From NCBI GenBank assembly GCA_965267535.1, contig OZ254082.1:1984001-2048000 (forward strand): a DNA stretch of 64,000 bases, read 5' to 3'. A program made the translations under genes and the position numbers. This DNA comes from CAXBNB01 sp965267535. Lineage in GTDB: Bacteria > Bacteroidota > Bacteroidia > Cytophagales > Cyclobacteriaceae. How positions within the stretch are numbered: the first letter of the stretch is position 1; each line of letters opens with the position of its first letter. A model generated the notes under the pieces. It was given only the letters and a program-made list of their open reading frames with translations. It searched no databases and was not told where the DNA came from. Positions 1 to 7,245 of this stretch are shown piece after piece.

Positions 1-1452
1 CATCAATCGGCAGTTACCCGGGTGATCCATCGCCATCGTGAAATCCCATACGATGATTTTTCCAGACAGGTATTGCTGCCACACAAGTTGTCTCAACTTG
101 GGCCGGCCTTGGCTGTAGCTGATGTCAATGGAGACGGTCTGGACGATATATTTGTGGGAGGAGCACATCAGTTTGAGAGTGTGCTCTATACACAAACAAC
201 CGGGGGGACGTTTCAACTTTCCCGTCAACCGGCCATCGAAGAGGATAAAGCTGAGGAAGATATTTCGGCAGCATTTTTTGATGCAGACGATGATGGAGAC
301 ATGGACCTGATAGTAGGCGCTGGAAGCTACGAATTCGATTATTCCGCTACCGGAAATCGGGATAGACTCTATCTAAACGATGGGAAAGGGAATTTCACAA
401 AAGCAAACAACTGGCCCGATTACCAAACCGTATCTTCGGTGGTATTGCCTTTTGATATGGATCAGGATGGGGATATGGATGTCTTTATTGGCAACAGGCT
501 CACACCAAACCGCTATCCGGAATTGCCCTCGTCGGTGCTGCTGGAAAATACCCCGGCAGGTTTTGTGATTACTGAAAAACAGAACCATCTGCTTGATCAG
601 CTGGGCATGGTTACGGATGCAAAGGCGATAGACTATCAGCAGGATGGAGATATAGACCTGGTTTTAGCCGGAGAGTGGATGCCTATTACATTACTGGTCA
701 ATGATGGAACAGGACTACAAAGCAAAAAAGAAATAGAGAGCACCAGCGGGTGGTGGAATAGGCTTGCCATAGCCGATGTGGATAGTGATGGAAAAAGCGA
801 TATCATAGCGGGTAATCTGGGACTAAACTATAAGCATCATGCTACCCGTGATAAACCCTTTCACATACTGGGTGGCGATTTTGATCGCAACGGTCGCTAC
901 GACATGATGCTGGCCAAGCATGTAGACAATTCACTATTGCCGGTACGGGGAAAGTCATGTTCTACGGAGCAGATGCCCACACTGGCCAAAAAATTTCCTA
1001 CCTATGCTTCCTTTGCCGATGCGGATGTTTTTGAGGTAGTAGGTCGTAAAGAAGAGATAGCCGTACACCTGCAGGTAGATGATTTTCGCTCGGGAGTATT
1101 TTTTGCTGACAAAAAAGAAGGCTTTCAGTTTCATCCTTTTGAAAACAAAGGACAATTTGCTCCGGTAAGAGGGATAGTGTCCCTTTCTTCAGAAAAAGAA
1201 ACCATGCTTATAACAGCGGGCAATCTCTACGAAGCAGAAGTAGAAACAACCCGTGCCGATGCTGGATTTGGATACATGTTGTCAGTAGACAGGCACAGGA
1301 AATACAAAACAATCAATCGTCATGATTTTGGATTGGTGCTTTCCGGAAATATTAAAAACCTGATAAACATCCAATTGAGTGATGGGAGTAGGGGTGTAGT
1401 GTCGGCTGCAAATGACGGAGATATAATGGTACATTATATAAGGGAGAAGTAG
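1..1452 (+). CDS. FG-GAP/VCBS repeat protein, 3' portion (5' end outside window)
   Basis: The reading frame is open from base 1, so this is the C-terminal part of a larger gene; the GTG at 22 is only the first start-like codon inside the window. The 480-odd residues match the C-terminal half of the 1116-residue lipoprotein at 56199-59549: both begin with an HRH(R/I)E segment, then LLPHK-S, GPALAVAD-NGDG and repeated D-D-DGD-D calcium-binding FG-GAP motifs (DADDDGDMDL, DMDQDGDMDV, DVDSDGKSDI). Such repeats form beta-propeller blades on surface proteins. The family usually pairs FG-GAP blades with an ASPIC/UnbV domain, which would lie upstream of the window. By analogy with the 56 kb copy, it is probably the last gene of a SusCD-type locus (inference). 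Confidence 0.85.
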   Translation, partial: HQSAVTRVIHRHREIPYDDFSRQVLLPHKLSQLGPALAVADVNGDGLDDIFVGGAHQFESVLYTQTTGGTFQLSRQPAIEEDKAEEDISAAFFDADDDGDMDLIVGAGSYEFDYSATGNRDRLYLNDGKGNFTKANNWPDYQTVSSVVLPFDMDQDGDMDVFIGNRLTPNRYPELPSSVLLENTPAGFVITEKQNHLLDQLGMVTDAKAIDYQQDGDIDLVLAGEWMPITLLVNDGTGLQSKKEIESTSGWWNRLAIADVDSDGKSDIIAGNLGLNYKHHATRDKPFHILGGDFDRNGRYDMMLAKHVDNSLLPVRGKSCSTEQMPTLAKKFPTYASFADADVFEVVGRKEEIAVHLQVDDFRSGVFFADKKEGFQFHPFENKGQFAPVRGIVSLSSEKETMLITAGNLYEAEVETTRADAGFGYMLSVDRHRKYKTINRHDFGLVLSGNIKNLINIQLSDGSRGVVSAANDGDIMVHYIREK

Positions 1453-1560
1453 ACGAATAGGTGTGAATAACTTCACCAGAGCTAAGTTGGCAGGTAAAGT
1501 TTAACACGGCTGGCCATGCGGCTTATTCTGCGGCAGGTAGGATATTAGACAAACATTTAT

Positions 1561-1633
1561 TTTAATTCGATTTAGGATAAAAAGTAACCAAACCAACTTT
1601 GGCTGAGTTTTTGAGTCTGGTTTTCGAATTAAA
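1561..1633. repeat. Nested inverted repeat upstream of dipeptidase
   Basis: TTTAATTCGA at 1561-1570 is repeated exactly as its reverse complement at 1624-1633, and inside it AAACCA (1590-1595) pairs with TGGTTT (1618-1623). It lies 25 bases before the dipeptidase start. It could be an operator or a leader structure; function is not shown. Confidence 0.5.
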
Positions 1634-1658
1634 TTCAATTGCCTAATATTTTACTTAA

Positions 1659-3197
1659 ATGAAAAAGAAACTAGCTAAAAGCCTCTATGTCTTATTAATA
1701 CTTGCACCCTTTGTTTCCTTTGGGCAGGAAGTTTTACCCTCTGAATACAACTGTTTCTCCGTACTGGTAGGAAAAGACGCTTCGGAGGATGGTACATTAC
1801 TCTATGCTCACAACGATGACGATGGATTTCAACTTGTAAACTACTATGTAGTGCCGAGAAAAAACCATCCGAAGGGAGCGCAGCAAACCTTGCAATACGG
1901 AGGGAAAATTCCGCAGGTGCCTACTACCAATAAGTTTCTCTGGATGGAAGTGCCGGGAATGGAAGTATCGGATAGTTATTTGAATGAATACGGTGTTTGC
2001 ATAGGATCTAACTTTTGTGGATCGAAAGAGACAGAAACTGATACCGTACAAGGTGGTATATTATACGATCTGCGCCTGATTATGGCACAACGAGCCAAAA
2101 CAGCCCGAGAAGCGGTAGAAATAGCAGGAAATCTGATCGAACAGTTTGGCTACAGAGGATCGGGAAGGTCTTATTGTATATCAGATCGAGAAGAAGCCTG
2201 GGTTTTTTCGGCTGTGAGAGGCCGTAGGTGGGCTGCTGCACGTGTACCGGACGATGAGGTGATGGTACTTCCCAACTACTACCCTATAGCAGAAATGAAC
2301 CTGGAAGATGCCGATAACTACCTGGGATCACCGGATTTGATTACTTACGCTCAAAAGAAGGGATGGTATGATCCCGAAAAAGACGGCCAATTCAATTTTC
2401 GCAAAGCTTATGCTTCCAATGGAGCACTTCGCAATAAGGGAAATACGGGTAGGGCCTGGTCTGCTTACAGCACTTTAGGAGAAGATTACCAGCGTGACGA
2501 TAATTTTCCTTTTACTTTCAAACCCAGAAAAAAAGTAAGCAAGGAAAAACTAATGGAACTGCTGGCTGGTCATAGTCAGGGGATGAAGGGAATGGACAAA
2601 ACCGAAAGTTGTACGATAGGTAACCCCTACGAGCTCAACGAAGGCATGATCTGCAATGGAGGTACTATATACAGTTTTGTAGTGGAATCGCGCCCGTGGA
2701 TGCCTGTAGAAATAGGAACTGTGATGTGGTTAGCACCCAGAAGGTGTGATGTTCAGCCGTTTATTCCCTGGTATTGTGGAGTGACTGAAGTGCCGGAAAA
2801 TTACGCTAAAAAAGGTTACCTAAACTCTATGCAGGATCATTACAACCCACCAGCAGACATTCATCAAATGAGCAGAAACCTCGCATACTGGAACTTTGAG
2901 GTGCTTTCCGCTAACATCAATTTGGATTTTGTGGAAAAATACCCTGTGGCGTATAAGAAAAAGATTAAAACTGAAAAAACGCTCCTGAAAGCACAGAAGA
3001 AGTTTGAAAAAGAGGCTTTGGAAAAGTATAAGGTTAGTCCTGAAAGTGCTATTCAGTTCATTACGGAATATTCAAACCAACAGGCTACTAAATCTTATGA
3101 GCAAACGGTGGAGCTTCTTACATTACTGGAAATTCCCTTTCCCAATGAGGATACAGAAGCTATTCTGATCGAGGATGAAGTGCCAGCCGAACACTAA
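1659..3197 (+). CDS. C69 family dipeptidase, secreted
   Basis: This is a 512-residue peptidase of family C69 (PepD/dipeptidase A type), N-terminal-nucleophile hydrolases that cut dipeptides. Residues 1-22 form a signal peptide (KKK, then LLILAPFVSFG). Cys32 followed by FSVLVGKDASEDG and AHNDD fits the family pattern in which a cysteine near the mature N-terminus is the nucleophile, exposed by processing. The C-terminal region after about residue 440 is lysine/glutamate-rich and probably helical. The length is typical of the Bacteroidota members. It stands alone: upstream is the FG-GAP gene end, downstream the convergent sdh operon. It probably works in the periplasm or outside, in peptide scavenging (inference). 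Confidence 0.88.
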   Translation: MKKKLAKSLYVLLILAPFVSFGQEVLPSEYNCFSVLVGKDASEDGTLLYAHNDDDGFQLVNYYVVPRKNHPKGAQQTLQYGGKIPQVPTTNKFLWMEVPGMEVSDSYLNEYGVCIGSNFCGSKETETDTVQGGILYDLRLIMAQRAKTAREAVEIAGNLIEQFGYRGSGRSYCISDREEAWVFSAVRGRRWAAARVPDDEVMVLPNYYPIAEMNLEDADNYLGSPDLITYAQKKGWYDPEKDGQFNFRKAYASNGALRNKGNTGRAWSAYSTLGEDYQRDDNFPFTFKPRKKVSKEKLMELLAGHSQGMKGMDKTESCTIGNPYELNEGMICNGGTIYSFVVESRPWMPVEIGTVMWLAPRRCDVQPFIPWYCGVTEVPENYAKKGYLNSMQDHYNPPADIHQMSRNLAYWNFEVLSANINLDFVEKYPVAYKKKIKTEKTLLKAQKKFEKEALEKYKVSPESAIQFITEYSNQQATKSYEQTVELLTLLEIPFPNEDTEAILIEDEVPAEH

Positions 3198-3218
3198 AGA
3201 TTAGAAGAACAAAAACAG

Positions 3219-3322
3219 AGAGGCTGTTTCAAAAGTGTTGCTTCGTTATTGGTTAGCGAAGCACAAAACCACCAGAATTTGCTATGCAGGTGATGGTTTT
3301 TCAGACTTTTGAGACAGCCTCT
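3219..3322. terminator. Long imperfect inverted repeat between convergent genes
   Basis: AGAGGCTGTTTCAAAAGT (3219-3236) and ACTTTTGAGACAGCCTCT (3305-3322) are reverse complements with one mismatch over 18 bases. The loop contains two further small hairpins, TGCTTCG/CGAAGCA and AAAACCA/TGGTTTT. It sits between the 3' ends of the dipeptidase and sdhB, so a bidirectional terminator is the simplest reading. A short mobile repeat is the alternative. Confidence 0.6.
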
Positions 3323-3356
3323 TTTAGTATTCTAAGATAGTCAGCGCTTTAGCTTA

Positions 3357-4118
3357 TTAACTAAAGCTACTTTTCAGGTATTCCCTGTTCATTCGAGCAA
3401 TGTTGTCCAGAGAAATGCCTTTAGGGCACTCTGCTGAGCAAGCTCCGGTGTTGGTACAAGCGCCAAAACCTTCTTCGTCCATTTGTGCTACCATATTCTC
3501 TACACGCTCTTTTGCTTCTACTTTACCCTGAGGCAGTAGCGCAAACTGAGAAACTTTAGCCGATACAAAAAGCATAGCAGATGCGTTTTTGCAGCTAGCT
3601 ACACAAGCTCCACAACCGATACAGGTAGCGGCATCAAATGCCTCATCAGCGTCGTGTTTAGGTATGGGAATAGCATTGGCATCCTGCGTATTACCAGAGG
3701 TATTTACTCCGATAAACCCACCGGCAGCCATTACCCGGTCAAAAGCACTTCTGTCGACCATCAAATCCTTGATCACAGGAAAAGCCTTTGCTCTCCAGGG
3801 TTCTATATAGATTGTTTCTCCATCTTTAAATTCTCTCATGTGGAGCTGACAGGTTGTGATTTGATCACCGGGTCCGTGTGCTTCACCATTGATAAACATG
3901 GAGCACATACCGCAGATACCTTCTCTACAGTCATGGTCGAACGCTACCGGCTCCTGGCCTTCGTCAACCAATTGCTCGTTGAGCATGTCTATCATTTCCA
4001 GGAAAGAACTGTCCGGAGAAACATTAGTTACCTGGTATGTTTCCATTTTGCCTTTGTCCTGGCTGTTTTTTTGTCTCCAAACTTTTAGTGTAAGATTTAA
4101 TCCTTTTGCTGCTGACAT
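3357..4118 (-). CDS. sdhB: Succinate dehydrogenase/fumarate reductase iron-sulfur subunit
   Basis: SdhB/FrdB carries electrons from the flavin of SdhA to the membrane cytochrome. The 253-residue protein has the [2Fe-2S] ligands Cys64, Cys69, Cys72 and Cys90 (DHDCREGICGMC, then ITTC). These are followed by CIGCGACVASC for [4Fe-4S] and CTNTGACSAECP for [3Fe-4S]. It is the last gene of sdhC-sdhA-sdhB, 8 bases after sdhA. The presence of the sdhCAB order and a b558-type SdhC points to a menaquinone-linked complex of the Bacteroidota and epsilonproteobacterial type, which can in principle work in either direction. Succinate oxidation in the TCA cycle is the default reading. Confidence 0.95.
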   Translation of the reverse strand: MSAAKGLNLTLKVWRQKNSQDKGKMETYQVTNVSPDSSFLEMIDMLNEQLVDEGQEPVAFDHDCREGICGMCSMFINGEAHGPGDQITTCQLHMREFKDGETIYIEPWRAKAFPVIKDLMVDRSAFDRVMAAGGFIGVNTSGNTQDANAIPIPKHDADEAFDAATCIGCGACVASCKNASAMLFVSAKVSQFALLPQGKVEAKERVENMVAQMDEEGFGACTNTGACSAECPKGISLDNIARMNREYLKSSFS

Positions 4119-4126
4119 ATCTTATA

Positions 4127-6136
4127 TTATTTGTAAGAACGTGTTTTCAATTCAATGTTTTCGTAGTTGAGCGGCTCTTTGTGCACCACTGCGTCGGAAG
4201 GGTCGCCTTTGTATTCCCAGGCAGCTACGTAAGTAAAGTTTTCATCGTCTCGCATAGCCTCACCTTCTTCGGTTTGGTATTCTTCGCGGAAATGACCGCC
4301 ACAAGATTCTTTACGCTCCATTGCGTCGCGGGCAAACAGCTCGCCCAGTTCCAGAAAATCGGCTACCCTGCCTGCTTTTTCCAGCTCCTGATTGATGCCT
4401 TCTGCTGTGCCGGGAACTTTAACTTCTTTCCAGAATTCTTCGCGTATCTGTCTTATTTCTTCGATAGCCTCTTTCAAACCCTGTTCGTTTCTGGCCATTC
4501 CTACCTTGTTCCACATTACATGTCCCAGACGCTTATGGAAATGGTCAACGGACTTAGATCCTTTGTTGTTTACAAAGAAATCTATTTTGTCTCTTACCGA
4601 CTTCTCCGCTTCTTCAAACTCAGGAGAATCTGTAGGTATAGCACCGGTTCGTATATCATCGGCCAGATAATCACCAATAGTGTAGGGGAGTACGAAATAC
4701 CCGTCGGCCAGTCCCTGCATCAGAGCAGAAGCACCCAGTCTGTTGGCACCATGATCGGAGAAGTTAGCTTCACCGATACAGTAACAACCGGGTATAGTAG
4801 TCATCAGGTTGTAATCTACCCATACACCACCCATGGTATAGTGTACCGCAGGGTATATTTTCATTGGTGTTTCGTAGGGGTTGTCCGCTGTAATTTTCTC
4901 GTACATTTGGAAGAGGTTGCCATACTTGGCTTCCACTACCTTTTTACCCATCTTCTTTATTTCTTCTTCGCTGGCATTGTGCATGCCGCGTACGTTGGCT
5001 TCTTCCTGACCATATCGCATAATGGCTGCACTAAAGTCGAGGTATACGGCCTCTCCGGTTTCGTTGGTGCCTACCCCAAAGCCAGCGTCGCAACGCTCCT
5101 TAGCAGCTCTGGAAGCAACATCACGCGGAACGAGGTTGCCAAATGATGGGTATCTTCTTTCTAGGTAATAATCTCTGTCTTCTTCAGCTATATCTGTTGG
5201 CTTGAGTTTACCTGCTCGTATAGCTTCAGCGTCTTCTTTTTTGGCAGGTACCCATATTCTACCATCGTTTCTCAACGATTCAGACATCAGGGTTAGCTTA
5301 GATTGCTGGTCTCCATGCTGTGGAATACACGTAGGGTGTATTTGTGTGTAGCAGGGGTTAGCGAAGAACGCTCCTTTTTTGTGTATTTTCCATCCGGCCG
5401 ATACGTTGGAGCCCATCGCATTGGTTGATAGGAAAAATACATTTCCATAGCCACCCGAAGCGATCACTACAGCGTGGGCAGAGTGTCTTTCCAGTTCTCC
5501 TGTTACCAGGTTTCTGGCTATTATACCTCTGGCTTTGCCGTCTACTACTACCAGCTCCATCATTTCATGACGGTTGTACATTTTTATTTTTCCTTTACCA
5601 ATCTGTCTGGACATAGCAGAATAGCAACCCAATAGTAGCTGCTGACCGGTTTGTCCTTTGGCGTAGAAGGTACGCGATACCTGCACGCCACCAAACGATC
5701 TATTGTCGAGCAGCCCACCGTAATCTCTGGCAAAGGGTACACCCTGTGCTACGCATTGGTCTATGATGTTGGTAGACACCTCAGCCAAACGGTGCACATT
5801 GGCTTCTCTTGATCTGTAATCACCACCTTTCACTGTATCGTAAAAGAGTCGGTACGTAGAGTCTCCGTCACCTTGATAGTTTTTAGCGGCATTGATACCT
5901 CCCTGTGCAGCGATAGAGTGTGCTCTACGGGGCGAATCCTGATAGCAAAATGCCTTCACATTGTAGCCTAGCTCGGCTAGTGTGGCAGCTGCAGATCCAC
6001 CGGCAAGGCCGGTACCCACTACGATTACATCTATCAATCTTTTGTTGGCAGGGTTTACCAGCCGTATATTGTTTTTGTGCTTGGTCCATTTGTCCTGAAT
6101 AGGACCTTCAGGTATTTTGGAATCTAATTTTGTCAT
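4127..6136 (-). CDS. sdhA: Succinate dehydrogenase/fumarate reductase flavoprotein subunit
   Basis: The 669-residue catalytic subunit interconverts succinate and fumarate. The FAD-binding Rossmann motif VVGTGLAGGSAAA is at about residues 40-52. RRAHSIAAQGG contains His73, the expected site of covalent FAD attachment. HPTC and SESLRNDGRIW are active-site elements seen in the type B (Wolinella/Bacteroidota-like) enzymes. It is the middle gene of the operon, 14 bases after sdhC and 8 before sdhB. A 346-codon antisense frame lies inside it and is judged a shadow. Confidence 0.96.
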   Translation of the reverse strand: MTKLDSKIPEGPIQDKWTKHKNNIRLVNPANKRLIDVIVVGTGLAGGSAAATLAELGYNVKAFCYQDSPRRAHSIAAQGGINAAKNYQGDGDSTYRLFYDTVKGGDYRSREANVHRLAEVSTNIIDQCVAQGVPFARDYGGLLDNRSFGGVQVSRTFYAKGQTGQQLLLGCYSAMSRQIGKGKIKMYNRHEMMELVVVDGKARGIIARNLVTGELERHSAHAVVIASGGYGNVFFLSTNAMGSNVSAGWKIHKKGAFFANPCYTQIHPTCIPQHGDQQSKLTLMSESLRNDGRIWVPAKKEDAEAIRAGKLKPTDIAEEDRDYYLERRYPSFGNLVPRDVASRAAKERCDAGFGVGTNETGEAVYLDFSAAIMRYGQEEANVRGMHNASEEEIKKMGKKVVEAKYGNLFQMYEKITADNPYETPMKIYPAVHYTMGGVWVDYNLMTTIPGCYCIGEANFSDHGANRLGASALMQGLADGYFVLPYTIGDYLADDIRTGAIPTDSPEFEEAEKSVRDKIDFFVNNKGSKSVDHFHKRLGHVMWNKVGMARNEQGLKEAIEEIRQIREEFWKEVKVPGTAEGINQELEKAGRVADFLELGELFARDAMERKESCGGHFREEYQTEEGEAMRDDENFTYVAAWEYKGDPSDAVVHKEPLNYENIELKTRSYK

Positions 6137-6150
6137 ACCTAGTTAATGTC

Positions 6151-6825
6151 TTAAAGAGATTGGATATAGTGAAAAACAGCAATGAAAATAAATCCTACAG
6201 GAATAGCTACAGCATAAATTTTACCTAGCTTGGCAATCAGAGGAGTGTATTTGCTATGTCTGGCGCCTATCGACTGAAAGGCAGATTGAAAACCGTGCTG
6301 TAGGTGGAGCATCAAAAATATAAATGCAACTACATACAGGCCTACGCGAACGGGGTTTTCGAATTTATGTACAGTTTCGGCGTAATACCGGTTCGGATCT
6401 TCCGGTGCAAATGCTACGTATTTGTGCACCATTTCCGGAATCCAGAAGTCGTAAAAGTGCAAAGCCAGAAAAGCCAGTATCGTCAGGCCTGACCAGATCA
6501 TGTTGCGAGATACCCACGAAGAGTTAGCCGCTCCATTGTTCATTACATATTTTACTTCACGGGCTTGTTTGTTTTTAATTTCGAGTACAAAACCCATCAC
6601 AAAGTGAAACACCACTGCAAAAATCAGTATGGGTTGCATAGCAAACTGCACCAAGGGGTTTGTGCCCATAAAATGGGATAACTCGTTGAATACAGCTTCA
6701 CTGAATACTGAAGTGAAGTTGATTGCGAAGTGTTGCAAGAGAAAGATCAGCAAAAATAAAGCTGAAAGCGCCATGGCAAATTTCCGACCGATAGAGCTTG
6801 AGAAGAATTGTGTAAACCAACTCAT
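6151..6825 (-). CDS. sdhC: Succinate dehydrogenase cytochrome b558 subunit
   Basis: This 224-residue membrane anchor carries the b hemes and the quinone site. It is a single-subunit cytochrome with five predicted helices (about residues 15-37, 62-82, 108-128, 160-180 and 203-222), so no separate SdhD is needed. Histidines 32, 74, 123 and 174/177 lie in helices and are the likely heme ligands of the di-heme b558 family. It is the first gene of the operon, and the promoter lies 48 to 78 bases upstream of its start codon. Confidence 0.93.
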   Translation of the reverse strand: MSWFTQFFSSSIGRKFAMALSALFLLIFLLQHFAINFTSVFSEAVFNELSHFMGTNPLVQFAMQPILIFAVVFHFVMGFVLEIKNKQAREVKYVMNNGAANSSWVSRNMIWSGLTILAFLALHFYDFWIPEMVHKYVAFAPEDPNRYYAETVHKFENPVRVGLYVVAFIFLMLHLQHGFQSAFQSIGARHSKYTPLIAKLGKIYAVAIPVGFIFIAVFHYIQSL

Positions 6826-7245
6826 ATGTAAAGATGTGAAATAAGTGTATTAGTACGTTTAAAATTTGACCCCAAAGATATAGTTGGAACCGTAAGGAAA
6901 CAATGTGTTATGGAAATTTATAGCTTTTTGAAACTGACGTGTTTTTGGTAAGCCAAACGAATGGTATTGCCATGAACAGGCCTCTGTGAAAGGTTTTCAG
7001 GCAGTTATCTATTATATTTAATTTTATGGGTATCGCCGACAAAGAGTATATTTAGATTGATTATAGATAGTGAAGGCAGTATATACCTGTGGTGTATCGA
7101 AACATGCCCGACACCAAATCGGTATAAGTGTAATAATTTATAAGATTTAACACATAAATTTGGGGTAAAAGCCCGGCAGGTTGTTACTAAGTTTAGGTAA
7201 GAAAATATAACCTGTCGTAGATTGAGAGTATAGGAATTTAGCCAG
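6826..7245. other. Divergent intergenic region sdhC / gliding-type gene
   Basis: The 420 bases hold the sdh promoter (6873-6903) and, on the plus strand, a TAAATTTG -7 element at 7155-7162 facing the 7246 gene. No good -33 box lies at the expected distance for the latter. Apart from these, no gene or clear repeat is visible. Confidence 0.6.
6873..6903 (-). promoter_or_regulatory. Promoter of sdhCAB
   Basis: On the minus strand, TTG (6903-6901) is separated by exactly 20 bases from TATCTTTG (6880-6873). This matches the Bacteroidota housekeeping consensus TTG-N19/20-TAnnTTTG. The transcript would start some 40 bases before the sdhC ATG. Confidence 0.75.

Noticed and set aside
4106..5146. 346-codon open frame on the plus strand antisense to sdhA
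   Set aside because: It is a shadow of the conserved sdhA gene; the translation has no recognisable domain and its codon order follows the opposite strand.
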